NCBI GenBank assembly: GCA_020740775.1
Contig: JAHEWK010000013.1
Coordinates: 1,674,001 to 1,738,000 of the forward strand
Length of the DNA stretch: 64,000 nt
From: Ilyonectria destructans
Taxonomy: Eukaryota; Ascomycota; Sordariomycetes; Hypocreales; Nectriaceae
Direction of reading: 5' to 3'
Shown here: piece after piece, positions 45,451-57,000 of the stretch
Layout of the letters: the number at the start of each line of letters is the position of its first letter
Numbering within the stretch: the stretch's first letter is position 1
Position numbers and translations under genes: made by a program
Notes under the pieces: model-generated
What the model was told of the DNA's origin: nothing
The model's database searches: none
What the model saw: only the letters and a program-made list of their open reading frames with translations

Positions 45451-45905
45451 TTATGGTTGTGGGAATTTGTCTTCCACAAACCACCCGTCGGCCTACTTGC
45501 GGACCCAGGAGTCGGGGTCCATGCCATCCCACCCATCATCGCTCTGCGCAATCCGGTCCTTGTCATCCTCCTGTTCGCGAAGCCTCTGGAAGCCGGAGGC
45601 TGGGAGCTGGAGTTGCTAGGCTTGGGGCTGGCCCTGCAGCATCTGCTGCCTCATCTCCAACATCTGCTGCTGCATCTGTTGCTCCTACTGCTGCAGCAGA
45701 GCATGCTGGGGGTTCCAGCGCAGCGGCTAGTTCCTCTCCCTGGAAGACCCTACAGGCCTAAATCAGAGCTACAAGTCATTAGAATCATGGACAAATAATT
45801 TTGTTGAAGTGTATACATACGGCAGTAGCGATGTCCCAGGCACTAGCACCCTGACCAACGTTGATCACCGTCAAACCATGATTGCCTGGCATTTTAATTA
45901 AGCTT
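45451..45905 (-). pseudogene. Decayed Gln-rich gene with four CAG-to-TAG stops
   Basis: Read leftward, one frame gives a Gln-rich segment (EQQMQQQMLEMRQQMLQGQP) and a convincing C-terminus (REQEDDKDRIAQSDDGWDG, MDPDSWVRK, ADGWFVEDKFPQP) ending in TAA at 45453-45451. The frame is cut four times, each time by TAG, at 45727-45729, 45685-45687, 45616-45618 and 45493-45495. Each TAG sits where a CAG (Gln) codon would fit the surrounding text. An upstream exon-like piece (GLTVINVGQGASAWDIATA, about 45830-45900) ends at a GTATGT donor, and an ATTTAG acceptor follows. Further exon-like fragments (MSRQSFG then a GTAAGT intron with GCTAAC) extend toward about 46110. The function is not recognised. CpA-to-TpA change, as in RIP, is the simplest explanation. 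Confidence 0.6.
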
Positions 45906-46903
45906 TACAAATATTAGTACTGGGCAGGCTTTGTATCTTACTATGGAAAGAGGTTAACGGCTCAGTAGTAGGCGCCTGAAGCCCGCTTGAGCGAGCAGAC
46001 CTGGAGTAATGTTAGCAACGAACGCATAACAGCGTTCATTTGATACTTACCAAAGCTTTGTCGAGACATCTCAGAAATACTATAGAAGTCAGCAAACCCG
46101 TTGGGGCAAGACGCAACACATGAACAGGGGAGCTGAGAAGGGACAGCGCTGTTAACGGGGGCAAAAGAGTGAGAGGGAAATTCAACGGCAGGGTGACAAG
46201 AATGTGTATGTTGACAGGTGAATACCTGTGAAGAGGCAACGATGCTTGGTGATACAACAACAGGGCTGAGCGCGATGGGCACTTACGACCTTTGGAAAGA
46301 GTTGAAGGAGGAAAAGAAGAATGGAGAGAGATTCTCAGATGGCACGCGCTTCACGGTGTTTACGTGACCCCAGAACTCACGCATGCAGTTACCAACGGCT
46401 GGGGGTGGGTTGCAAGCCCCACGATCTTGTGTTGTCGTTGGAAACTCCATTCTGTGGACAAGCAGCACGTCTTAAACCTGGCGTTAAGCACCCTTTTATA
46501 CATCTCGGGACAAAAAATCCAGCAACTGAGGCATTACAACTGATCAATAAACCTAGCTTGAAATCAATTTATCAATGACTCTATATGTTGTATGAGAGCA
46601 CTTGGCGATATCTTGTTTTTCGCCGCCATGGTGTGAATAGCTTCATCAGATTTGTCCTGACGCTTGGATCTCCCATGCTATCTCCCAGGCACTAAAATGT
46701 CACGCCCAATAACACAGCCATGCGCACGGCTTCAAGTGTAAAATCCTTTACGCCAGTTAGGCTTTGGTTAAACTTTTATTAATATCATGCCATGGTTTTA
46801 TTCATTGCCGCGTCTAACTTCTTTCACGTTAATATCACCCGCTTCCTGGCTTTAGTCTCCTTCTTAGCAGCCAGTGCCGCGTCTAACTTCTATCATCATT
46901 CCG

Positions 46904-48420
46904 CTACCTCTCTTCAGTCTCCTTAGCAGCCTCTGCCGCCTCTGCCGCTTTCTTCTCATCCTCCTTCTTCTGACCCTCCTCATAGCCCTCCAGCTTCATA
47001 TCCTTGAGACCCAGCTCATCTTCCTCCTCTTCCGTTCGGGTGTAGTTCTCCCGCTGGATGCTGGGGTCCGGTGCCGGTGGGTCAACCAGGGGCTGGATGA
47101 AGCTGCTAGCGAAGGGGTCGGTAAGAATGATAGTGAAGGGCTTATCGCCAGCGATGGCGGCGTCGAGACCGGCAAAGAACTCGTCCCACTGAGATTTCTC
47201 CTTGGAGGCGAGGGAGTCGCCGCCCTGGCCGGAGCCGTCGAACTCGAAAATCTGGCTGTGGAGGTCGTTGCGGACCTGTGTGAGGAGACCCTCAACGGTG
47301 GTGAAGCGGCCACCCAGGGTACCTGGGTTGACCTGGAGCTGGAGCTCGGGGCACTCGAGAGCGCAAGTCTCACTCTTGAGAATGTCTCGAGCGAGGTCGG
47401 TGCTATCCTTGACGACAAGGGTGATCTTCTCACCCAGCTCGGGAATCTCGCCACCAGTTTTGACATCGTTGGAGCGGTATCCGCAGTCCTCGCAAACAGT
47501 CGACATGAGCACGACTTGCTTGAAGTGGGGAATGTCGACCATCTTCATGTGAGTAGTGCACGGGTGCATGCAGCCGGGGCATGTCGCAGGGAAGCTGTAA
47601 ACCTCGTTGGGGATGATGTCGCCCTCGGCGGTCAACCCAGGGTTGTTGAGGCCGGCAGCAGCGCTGGGGTCGGAGTCAGAGAGACCAAGGGCCTCGTTCT
47701 GCTCGCGAGTTCGAGCAAACTCGTGCTTCTCCCACTTGCCGACGCCGTCCTTCAGGTCAGGAGCGATGAACGAGTTACCGGCGGGGTCATCGACGTAGAA
47801 GCGGAAAGGGAATGAGTCACCAGCCAACATAGCGCGACCTTTGGCAATGATCTCGGCAATCTTGGGGTACATCTCGGGAACCTGCTCCTTGCGTGCCTCC
47901 TGTCCCATCTCAAGGTCATCCATGACGCTGCTAAGGAGACCCTCGACATTTGTCAGCTGGCCACGACCAGCCGGGATCTCGAGATCCATCTCGATAAACT
48001 TGACTGTAGCGGTATCTGACTTGACGACTTGGCGGCCAAAATCGTCGAGGGCAGTCAAGCGCAACTCGTAGTGGGTTCCCTTAGGCTGGACGGTTCCGGC
48101 CGCCTGGATCTCGTTGTTCTGGAGGTTGCAGTGCTCGCAGGAAAATGACATGATGACGATTTCGCGGAAGTAGGGGATGGCAGTGAGGAGGAGACGAGTA
48201 ACGCCCTATGCGCATAGTTAGCATCGGTAGGACACAAGGTGTCACAGAGACTCACATTCTCGCCGCAGTTCATGCAGAGCGACTCAATCTCCTCGACGGC
48301 TCGGTGGTCGTCATCTTCGTTTTCAGTGCCATCGACAACGGGCGCAAGGTTCTTGACCTTGTCACCGATGGTCTGGAAGAAATCCTCGGGAGTTTGCTTG
48401 CTCAGGTCGTCGGTCGCCAT
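46904..48420 (-). CDS. zpr1: Zinc-finger protein ZPR1
   Basis: Two exons (48420-48256, 48205-46904) encode 488 aa, a normal length. ZPR1 is two homologous halves, each a C4 zinc finger plus a beta-barrel domain, and both are visible. Finger 1 is C49-x2-C52...C78-x2-C81 (SLCMNCGEN, MSFSCEHCNLQNNEIQ) followed by GTHYELRLTALDDFGRQVVK. Finger 2 is CPGC...CEDCGYRSNDVKTGGEIPE followed by KITLVVKDSTDLARDILKSE. Each half also has the VEGLL helix (LTNVEGLLSSV, FTTVEGLLTQV). The C-terminus is an acidic Glu/Lys/Ala helix. The 50-nt intron splits the first finger between its Cys pairs. Role: folding chaperone and partner of eEF1A, needed for growth. Confidence 0.95.
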
Positions 48421-48690
48421 TTTTGCAATCGGGTCGTGATGGTTGGGATGGAGGAGTCGTTTGGTGGTTAGACGATGGAGGGGCAGCGAATTTTTTGGAG
48501 GGGCAACGGCGTTATGTCATGCTGGGCCTGGGCGCATGGGCGTGCATGGGCGCCTTTAGAAGCAGCCCAGCTGGAAGCAGACGCTAGAAGCTTCGCGGCG
48601 TCTGGGCCTGCACATGACAGCATGGTTCCATTGACTCTTGGCCGGAGGCAACCCAATGGATGCTGCTTGTAGACGATCGTTCGTTCTGAC
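48421..48690. promoter_or_regulatory. ZPR1 promoter / 3' end of the zinc-ribbon gene
   Basis: These 270 nt lie between two leftward genes, so they must hold the ZPR1 promoter and the downstream gene's 3' UTR. No specific element was identified. Confidence 0.4.
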
Positions 48691-49257
48691 TCATTTCATA
48701 AAGTGGGAAAGGCTCAGCGGGTTTGCCGCCTGTTGTCCCGACAGAAGAGCCTGCAATCCGGCTTTGCGATTCTTAGCCCGCTTCTTGCTGCTAGAATTCG
48801 CCGTTGGCTTAGGCGTATCCGGGGCTGCTGGCTTCTTGATCCTGGCCGGGGCTTTGGCCTTGAGTCGTACAGCTGGTCCTGGGGGCGGAAGCGTAATCTT
48901 GGTGTCCCGTTGACAGTTGACGCAGTGCAAGGTTCTGATTTTGCTGGTGGCCTTCGGAGACTTGGTCGAGCCTGAGCTTGAGCCTGTGGCGGCGGTTGAA
49001 GCCGACCCTTCCGTGTTCCTTCGCAGAACCTTGCGAGTCTCGGGCTTCGTCATCTTTCCCCAATTTGTGATGGGGATAATGCCACAGCCACCGCAGGCGC
49101 GCTGAAGTTGAGTCTCGGATTGGGGAACTCCATGTTCATCGAGAAGTTGGTTCCGGTGGCTCAGGAGATGGGCTGAAGTCTCGGGGGCTGTCATACGAAG
49201 GAGGTAGGCCGCATTGGTGAGATAATCGACCGTACCGGGAACGTCTTCGAGGGCCAT
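48691..49257 (-). CDS. Rpr2/Rpp21/Snm1-type RNase P/MRP subunit protein
   Basis: A single exon encodes 188 aa, starting MALEDVPGTVDYLTNAAYLL. The N-terminal helices (TNAAYLLRM, SAHLLSHRNQLLDEH) precede a zinc ribbon formed by two Cys pairs: C55-x2-C58 in CGGCGIIPI and C112-x2-C115 in LHCVNCQRDT. A low-complexity Ser/Thr/Ala insert separates the pairs. The tail is basic (KKRAKNRKAGLQALL), as expected of an RNA-binding protein. This helix-helix-ribbon order is that of the Rpr2/Rpp21/Snm1 family, subunits of RNase P (tRNA 5' maturation) or RNase MRP. Which complex cannot be told from sequence alone, though the insert and long tail resemble Snm1-like proteins. It is co-oriented with ZPR1 and CZIB but not an operon. 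Confidence 0.78.
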   Translation of the reverse strand: MALEDVPGTVDYLTNAAYLLRMTAPETSAHLLSHRNQLLDEHGVPQSETQLQRACGGCGIIPITNWGKMTKPETRKVLRRNTEGSASTAATGSSSGSTKSPKATSKIRTLHCVNCQRDTKITLPPPGPAVRLKAKAPARIKKPAAPDTPKPTANSSSKKRAKNRKAGLQALLSGQQAANPLSLSHFMK

Positions 49258-49496
49258 CTTTCAATGGGTGACACCCTTACGTCTGAGTTCTGAATCCTGG
49301 TCTGTGTCTGGAGAGAAAAGATGTCGGTGATGTGACGCTTCGACCTTGAGAGCACGGACCTGAGCCACAGAGGCTAGTGGCTGGATGCGATTGTGGCTCA
49401 CCAGCCCTATCATTGAGTACCCTGTAACCATTACATATCAACCAGAAACATTCAGAAGGATATCTCTGGCCAAATATATTGGAGAATCCTAATTGA

Positions 49497-50189
49497 CTAC
49501 GCTCGGCGAATCTCCCATTTGATTTCCTTGATGCTCACCTCATCACCCGCCTTTTCGTCATAGTCATACCATTCACCATCCACCAACTCAATTCCAGTAA
49601 ACTTGGTGGTAGAATCCAAACCATCTGCCAACCATTCACCCTATCTCGTGTCAGTAAACAAACCAGAACCAAGTCAATTCACGCACCTCCGCCTTAAACT
49701 CGGTAAACTCCAAACCTCGGCAGTCGAACTCGAGAATCTTCTGGGACTTTGGTGGCTCCCCCTGCTCATAGGCCACAGGTGCTGCCTTGATGGAGGCCGT
49801 TGATTCTCGCTGTAGTCACCCAATTAGCGACGATTATTGTTGAATCGAGGGTAACAACCTTGCAGTTCTTGCACTTCCACACAAAGTTTGCCTCGCCTCG
49901 GCTGCCGCTCATCTCGTTGGTTTCCTAAGTCGGTCAGCTTGGCCACGACCACCATTACGACTTGACGCACAAATCGGTTTACTCCGACATAGTTGGCGTG
50001 TGTCTCTCGACACGAAGTACACTGGACCTTGAACATGTACCAGAACGGGTCATCCTGGGTATCATCTGGCCGCAGGTTGGTGACGCTATGATGATGCTCA
50101 GTTAATGAAGTTCATAACTTGCGCCTCAGCAACTAGTGAAGTGTTGGAACGTACCCTGCCAGCTCGGCGTTGAGCACAAGAGTGAACAT
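49497..50189 (-). CDS. CXXC-motif zinc-binding protein (CZIB/C1orf123, DUF866)
   Basis: Five exons (50189-50155, 50085-49971, 49924-49859, 49809-49687, 49640-49497) encode 160 aa, exactly the size expected. Landmarks run MFTLVLNAELAGVTNLRPDD, FWYMFKVQCTSCRETHANYV, ETNEMSGSRGEANFVWKCK, the second pair CKNCK, and FDCRGLEFTEFKAEGEWLAD. The CxxC pairs (CTSC, CKNC) bind the structural zinc. All four introns keep frame; the third has a weak GTTGTT donor but is needed to join NCK to RESTAS. The molecular role is not established in fungi. The gene is divergent from the PPR-like gene across 302 nt. Confidence 0.93.
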
Positions 50190-50491
50190 TTGGATTAAAG
50201 ACGACTGTTTGTTGAGAACTTGAGATTGAGCAAGGCAGGTTTGTCACGACAGGGCTATCTCAAGAGTGAAAAGTAACCGATGCCCAAATGCTGCAGCGCT
50301 GCAACTGACGCATGGTGGGGTAGTGGGGTGTGAGAATAGCGTGGCGGAACGGCAAAACCACGTGACAGAATAATCGTACCATCAACGACTGGTGATTTCT
50401 TGCCTCAATATCGCGAAACACCTCGATTGAAGGCCACCAGCAACAGCGTCAATTCACCCCAACGATGTCCTAGACGCGAAGCGACTCGGCC
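50190..50491. promoter_or_regulatory. Compact divergent promoter, CZIB / PPR-like gene
   Basis: Only 302 nt separate the two start codons. A CACGTG E-box followed by A lies at 50359-50365, about 130 nt before the PPR-like ATG, and could serve a bHLH factor. The functional link is inferred from the motif alone. Confidence 0.45.
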
Positions 50492-52738
50492 ATGCAATCT
50501 CTCTGGTCGAGAGCCGGCCAGGCTCACCGCTGCGGCTGTCGAGTTTGCGATGTCGCCGTCAGCGCCCTCGGCCGCCGAGTTACAACCGCTGCGACTCGAC
50601 CACGGAAGCCGACCTTTACCGAAATTTTCACTGCATGCTACAGTACCATGTTTGCGAGCGCCGCCGTCGTCGATGCGATCCGAAAAGAAGACCAGAGGCA
50701 GGACTTGGACAGCCAATTGGAGGACGCCCGGCGTGAGCTGGCCGAACTGCAGATCGTACGGGCCATGGAGGCGAAACGGATCACCGCGAATCTCGACGCC
50801 GACCAGTCCGAATTGACTCTCGATCAGATGACTGCGTTGTGGGAATCCTTAAAGGAGGTATACACAAGTCGCCCATTCATGAAGGAAGTCAACAAACCGG
50901 TTACCCTGAGCGTGTCTGAGCTCCTCGCGCGACTTCATGACGACCACTATCACAATCCCGATCCTGCGACGATGCAAGCCCTGAGGCAGACGGACTACGA
51001 ACGCATTGAACTCGCCATCCAGGGGGAGGAGCTGGATACAAATATTAAACTACGAGAACCGCAAACCAGGGAACAATTGCACGCCGACTCGAGAACAATC
51101 GTGCACTTAGTTCGACAACTTCTTAAGCGTTCCGAACTCAACGATAAATCCTCACGCCCCTGCCCGAGCTTCGCCGAAGCCCACAAATTGGCTAGTAGAT
51201 ATATTCAACCATTTACGTTCACCTCCATCGACCCTCACCAAGCACGAAAAAGCACATACTTGTTGAACCGGCAGCTTCGAGAGATTATCAACTCTCCAAG
51301 CCTCGGGCTCAAGGAGAAGGTGGGCAGAGTGGGTTACAACATTCTTGTATCTGCCTACCCACCAGATACGCACACATACAACACTCTAATCGTTGGATTT
51401 GATAAGATCGGATACAAGTCCCTGGCTGAGTCCCTGGTTAACTCATATTTTTACAAACGCCGCATATTACCGACGCCATCCACATTCGTCGCCATTCTCA
51501 ACCATTACAAGAACGCAAGTAATGCTTGGGAATTTCTACGCATAATTGCCTGCATTACCGGGATCGATACAGAGACTGGTGCCAAAATTGGACGGAGGCT
51601 CCGAATAGACATTGAGCAACTGGAAGCATCACATGAGTGGGCGCGCGGCGAGGGCATGACACTCGCCGGCGATTGGGTCAGTAAGAACGTTCCTCTGGAC
51701 CAACCCCTGATAGAGGCCATCATCAACGGGCTTCTTAATTTCAGGATGTTTGACCAAGCCGCAACATTCTTTTTAAGTTGCATGAATGCTAGCGTTTCAG
51801 TAAACACGAGCGTCATCAGGCGACTATTTGACGAGTGTATTATTGCTCTGGACTGGAGGGCTGCGGTGCACCTCGTTCGAGGCTTCACGCATGGCCAAAA
51901 CATCGTCCCTTCAATGCTTGGTCGAGGAGATGAGAAGACGTACCTCATCAGCCGACTTCGCGTCCTAGTTGACATTTGCGGCCTCAGCAGGTCTGGCCAG
52001 ACAGTTTCCAAATCAGCACTAGCTAACTTGGACATCTCCAGCACCAAGTTTAGCCAGTTCATGGAAGCTTTAGCTGAAGCCGATGGTACCTCGGCACTGA
52101 ACACGGATAGCTCAAACAGCACGCTGGCCCAGTCCGAACTGGACCAAGCTGCAAGTTCTTCGAGGAGCAGGTTGCTACAAATTGAAAGCATGTTGAGGGA
52201 GCTGAAATATGTGGAAAGGGAAACGCGTGGCGTTGAGAGCAAACTTCTGTACGCGGATTTTTCTCTCGAGTTCCGTACGTCGATGGCCTTCTTTCTTGGG
52301 GAGTGTAGGATACAGCACTCAATTGAGCTGAACCAGGAGTGTGCGGATGCGTTCTCGCAGATGAAGCGGTCAAAGCAACCGAAAAAGAGAAGGAGAAGGG
52401 GGAACAGAAGAAAGCTTGAGGACGAAGAAGTAAAGGAGTGTGAGCGCTTCCGCGACCCGATGGGGCTGGGTTCTGAAGGAGACGTCGATCTGCATAAGCT
52501 GGCTGAGCCGCTGGAAGAGCAAGTCGATGAGGAAGAGCTTCCTCTAGGGACTAGTGAACCAGCAACGGCATCACAAACGAACCCAGGCACATTAATGCCA
52601 GTAGAGCAGAGGGGGGTTTGGGCAGGGTGGTTCAATCCGACGGCGAGAGGACTGCCAACACGGTTGCCGGCCCAAGATGAGCGACCGTTGCAGCTGGTGC
52701 AGAACTTCTTGATTGGATTGTGGCGAGGCGCAAAGTAA
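50492..52738 (+). CDS. Mitochondrial PPR-like protein
   Basis: A single exon encodes 748 aa. The first ~50 residues are Arg-rich and free of acidic residues (WSRAGQAHRCGCRVC, ALGRRVTTAATRPRKP), consistent with mitochondrial import. After a charged coiled region (DLDSQLEDARRELAELQIVR), helical hairpins appear. One is PPR-like: DTHTYNTLIVGFDKIGYKSL followed by VNSYFYKRRILPTPSTFVAI. Others are more degenerate (QPLIEAIINGLLNFRMFDQA, VIRRLFDECIIALDWRAAVH). The C-terminal part has a basic patch (RSKQPKKRRRRGNRRK) and an acidic linker. Such fungal-specific degenerate PPR proteins usually act on mitochondrial transcripts or ribosomes; the target here is unknown. The start at 50492 was chosen because it opens the presequence. 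Confidence 0.75.
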   Translation: MQSLWSRAGQAHRCGCRVCDVAVSALGRRVTTAATRPRKPTFTEIFTACYSTMFASAAVVDAIRKEDQRQDLDSQLEDARRELAELQIVRAMEAKRITANLDADQSELTLDQMTALWESLKEVYTSRPFMKEVNKPVTLSVSELLARLHDDHYHNPDPATMQALRQTDYERIELAIQGEELDTNIKLREPQTREQLHADSRTIVHLVRQLLKRSELNDKSSRPCPSFAEAHKLASRYIQPFTFTSIDPHQARKSTYLLNRQLREIINSPSLGLKEKVGRVGYNILVSAYPPDTHTYNTLIVGFDKIGYKSLAESLVNSYFYKRRILPTPSTFVAILNHYKNASNAWEFLRIIACITGIDTETGAKIGRRLRIDIEQLEASHEWARGEGMTLAGDWVSKNVPLDQPLIEAIINGLLNFRMFDQAATFFLSCMNASVSVNTSVIRRLFDECIIALDWRAAVHLVRGFTHGQNIVPSMLGRGDEKTYLISRLRVLVDICGLSRSGQTVSKSALANLDISSTKFSQFMEALAEADGTSALNTDSSNSTLAQSELDQAASSSRSRLLQIESMLRELKYVERETRGVESKLLYADFSLEFRTSMAFFLGECRIQHSIELNQECADAFSQMKRSKQPKKRRRRGNRRKLEDEEVKECERFRDPMGLGSEGDVDLHKLAEPLEEQVDEEELPLGTSEPATASQTNPGTLMPVEQRGVWAGWFNPTARGLPTRLPAQDERPLQLVQNFLIGLWRGAK

Positions 52739-54003
52739 GAGACCAGAGATATCCCACTAGAACAGCGAGGTTTCACACGACACATGTATGTTAGTTGAGC
52801 TTTGTTGTCGTCCAGTACATACCAGAGGGGCGTTGTAACTCCTTGTATAAAATATGCATTATAATTCGAACTTGACAAATGACCCGACGGATCGACAGAG
52901 CGAAGAAGACCCTGATTCTAGTATGCCTGGCCCCAGTGTTTCCAGTGCTTGGTTGCAATTGCAGCCAACTACCGTAGCTACTGATGTCATGTGCCGCGTC
53001 CTTTGTCCGCCCCTATGTACCCCCGCCCACACCACCTGCTTCTTTTTGACGGGGACTGACAGGGACTGACAGGGGCTCAATGACGGTGAGCCCGGTTGAT
53101 GGCGATAGCGGCGACAACTGTTGGTTTGGCGAGTGGACCTCTCGGCAAACGAGGCACGGGACAATTGACGAATGGGCGGTCTGCGGAAAGGAGCACGAGA
53201 GGAGCACGAGAGCCGCAAAACAACGGTGGGACTCTATGGAGAGAGCACGAGGACGACAAGAACCGACAGAGGTACTTGTGTTTCGGCTGGCGGACGGGAT
53301 AACATGTCGGTATGCGCTTGTAGAAAAGAGGTCACGATGTGCTCAGAGTCGTGTAGATGCAAATCAAGACCCTGGGCCGGCCAGTCACGAGGCCTGGAGG
53401 GTCCACGGTCGCCAATGGCCGTCGAGAAGTGGTCCACTGGTGCGCTACTAAGCCGACGCCCCCTGGAGCCACAGCGCTGAAGTGCCTGGAAGCGATCCAG
53501 CGGCTTTACAGGTGGAGGCAGCTGGCCAGTGGATCTAACTCCCCCACATTGAAATCATCGCCGCTTCACAACCCAGTGCCAGACTTCCGGACTTTCCAGG
53601 GCATTTCGCAAATTCTCCATCAAAATTCTGCACTTGGGTCTGCTGCTTGCCACTTACCGACTCGCTGCGTGCCTCTCTCATCTACATCTTTCGTCGAGTC
53701 CCGTCGCATCAACCGAATCCCGCTCTTCGATGGATCTCTTGTTTCTGTGCTTGTCCCCCATCGAATCCACCGCCTACTCTTGAGCGCTTCTCCTACCTCC
53801 AGTCTACCGGTTGCTACTCAACCCTTGTTCTGGAAGTCTCTGAGACCTCACGCCTCAGACTCATTGGCAATCATTCTCCCTTGTCTCATTATCCCCTTGT
53901 TGATTGGCCGCGGACCATCTGAGCTTGGATCGCGTCTCTCTCCTCCCCGCCAAGGGTCACGATCCCCCACTATTCCGACTCACATTCCGCCACCGTCGTC
54001 GCC
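52739..54003. other. 1.3-kb region upstream of GDE1
   Basis: No gene is seen. The last ~400 nt before the GDE1 start are pyrimidine-rich leader sequence. An 11-bp direct repeat (GACAGGGACTG then GACAGGGGCTC) occurs near 53058-53078. No CACGTG or CACGTT phosphate-response (Pho4/NUC-1 type) site was noticed. Confidence 0.45.
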
Positions 54004-57000
54004 ATGAAGTTTGGCAGAAAGTAGGTTTCCGGACAGGTCTCGCGACCGCCAGGTGTACTGAGAACCATCCAGCCTTCCGCGTAATCAGGTCCCCGAGTGG
54101 GCGGCCTCGTACATCAACTACAAAGGCCTCAAGAAGCTTGTCAAGGCGGCTGCTGTCAAGGCAAGGAATGGTGAAAAGGTGGATACTGCAGGTGGGCGGC
54201 TTTGTCGACTCTCGTCGGGGCTGAGCCTCTCCCCTAACTCCCCATCCAGAATTCTTCTTCGCACTTGACCGGAACCTCGAAGATGTCGACTTCTTCTACA
54301 ACAAGAAACACGCCGACGCCTGTCGCCGGCTCAATCTTCTGTACAACCGCTATGGCCGTACTCCCGATGTCGTCGCCACTCTCGATCAGGATGAGGTCGA
54401 GGAGGTCATGGGTGCCCTCCTCGAGCTGAGGAGCCAGCTGCGCAACTTGCAGTGGTTTGGCGAGATCAACCGCAGAGGCTTTGTCAAGATCACAAAGAAG
54501 CTTGATAAAAAGGTCCCTGACACTGTCACCCAGCATCGATACATCTCCACCAAGGTTGACCCCAAGCCGTTTGCCAAGGAGGCTAACACCGCCAGACTGC
54601 TTGTCGAGATTAACAAATGGTTGTCTGTCCTCGCTGATGCTCAGAATTTTGATGACGCCATGTCAGATCATTCGGCGCGCTCTCTGGGGCGGGCGTCCAC
54701 CAAGGCTATGCTGAACCTACCCCAGGCCCTGCTTGACCTGCTTGACCAAGCTGTACGCAATGATGATGTTCCCTCGCTCAAGAGCGGGCTGGATGCAAAC
54801 AACGTTGCTGCCGAGGAAGGTTCCCAGATTCTTTTCTTGAACCTTCTTCAGCGTTCCATCGCCGCTCGTTCAAAGGCATGCATTGCGTTCCTTCTCGAAA
54901 ACATCAAGAGCCTCGACGAATCTGATGATATCAATGGCCGAAACTGCATTCACCGGCTCGTCATTCACATTGGCCGCACTAAATCATCGCCGGAAGACCA
55001 AAACTCTCAGAAATACCCGGTGCCTGCCGGTGCAGAGTTCAGCAACAAGCATCTGCAACCTGCTGTCTCAACGTCAACTCCGCTCAAGGCACTCAACACC
55101 AATGAGACCAAGCTCTTGGGAAGAGATGACGAAGTTGTTCAACTCTTCATCTATTTGCTTGACCAATTCCGCCCAGAGCAACGCAATTCCCTCCAGAGCC
55201 GAGACTCATTTGGGCGGATGCCGCTCCACTATGCGGCTCAGTTTGGATTCGTCATTGTGTGCCAGATCATCATGTCCAAGATGCAGGAATGGGATCAATT
55301 CCACGTCAAAGATGGAATTGATGCTCCTGAGTGGCAAGACAACGATGGCTTTGCGCCTCTGCACCTAAGCGTTGTTGGCGGCCACCCTTTGACAACCCAG
55401 GCCCTCCTTAAGGGTGAGAACTGGGAAGGAAGCAGCGAGGCCAAGGCGGAGATTCGAAAGGCCGTCTCTAAATCCGGCGCTGTCCTTGCTCTTGCCACTA
55501 AGTCCAATTACAGTACCATCGTCCAGATGCTCGTGGACGCAGGGGTTGACATCAACTGGAAGGACAAAACTAACGAGACTGCTCTTCACATTGCTGCCCG
55601 GTTCGGTCACGATGAGTGTGCTCGTGTGATTTTGAAAGGTACCGAGTCCCAAAAGGCAGACATCGAGGTTGCGGAAAACACCTATGCCTGGACACCCCTA
55701 CACGTTGCTGCTGTCGACGGCAAGTTCTCCGTGGCCCAGCTTCTTGTCGATGCAGGTGCGGATGTGTCTCGTCCTGACTCATCTGGCTGGATGGCAAAGG
55801 AGCATGCGGCTCTGAGAGGCCACATGGAGATTGCTCGCCTTCTTACAACCACGCTGGAGGAAGAGGAGACGAAGAGACCTGAGAATCTGCAACCTGCGCT
55901 TTCTTCCATTGACGAACGTCGCTCTAACGGAGCGAATGGTACTCCTCGACCGGCCGAGCCCGTCAAGAGCTTCGGTCATCGATATCTGACGGATGAGAGT
56001 CTTGTGCTCGTCAGTCTTGGATCCATGGATATGCGAAAGAACATTGAACCTGTCAACTTAGATCGTGTGCCACTCGCCGAGGCACACACTACTCAGCTTG
56101 ATACTGCGCTCTCCATTGTTGTCGCAGCATCGGGGGCTCAGGGCGAGCCTACCATCATTGATCTCCCTGTCCACGAGAACATTGCTACAGAGCCTGTCGT
56201 GTTTACCACAAAAGATGTCAGCAAGGTGAAGCTGCTTTTCGATATTGTGCCGACCTACTCTGGTAGCGAAAAGAACAAGATCGGCCGCGGAGTGGCCCTC
56301 CTCTCATCTGTCAAGCCAACGCTGGGTTCTCGCCGTATGAACCTCCAGGCCGATGTCATTGTCCCCATCATGTCAAGCAGCCTGGAGGTTATCGGAACAG
56401 TCAACTTCAACTTCCTGGTCATCACGCCCTTTTACCACCCCAACATGGAAGTCACCTCGAGACAGACATACTGGAAGAAGCTGGCGTCGACTATGGTCAT
56501 TGGACATCGTGGCCTTGGCAAGAATGTCTCATCCAACAGGTCTCTTCAATTGGGTGAGAACACGCTGCCTTCTTTCATTGCGGCTGCCAACTTGGGTGCC
56601 CAATATGTGGAATTCGACGTCCAGTTGACAAAGGATCATGTTCCAGTCATCTACCACGACTTCCTCGTCAGCGAGACTGGAATTGATGCACCTGTTCACA
56701 CCTTGACCCTGGAACAGTTCCTACATATCAACCCTGACTCACGCCGTACCCCAAACCACTCTGACACGCCAAAGTCGACGACCCGTGGCGAGAATGGCAG
56801 CCGAGCTCGTAGTAACAGCTTCGCGCCAAAGCGCTCGCAGTCAATGGGCTACGCCGGCAGTGGGCGTGATGACATGGACGAGCGCATGAAGCATACGAGG
56901 GACTTCAAGACCAAGGGCTACAAAGCTAACTCAAGAGGCAACTTTATCCAGGCGCCGTTTGCTACCCTAGAGGACCTATTCCGCAGGCTCCCCGAAGACA

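Larger units (their letters stand above)
43128..46903. other. 3.8-kb AT-rich island of decayed sequence
   Basis: The composition drops abruptly just after the tRNA (long A/T tracts at 43560-43740 and 45080-45160) and recovers at ZPR1. It contains a 19-bp tandem duplication, a 14-bp tandem array, an inverted repeat, a direct repeat and a Gln/TAG-interrupted pseudogene, each listed separately. Differences between repeat arms are mostly C/T or G/A transitions, as expected of repeat-induced point mutation (RIP). No intact transposase or reverse transcriptase is seen. Confidence 0.6.

Noticed and set aside
46874..47815. 313-codon plus-strand frame
   Set aside because: It is antisense to ZPR1; its Leu/Val-rich text mirrors the acidic ZPR1 C-terminus.
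51505..52878. 457-codon minus-strand frame
   Set aside because: It lies fully antisense to the PPR-like gene, which has the presequence and hairpin repeats. The antisense product is Ser-rich without domain content.
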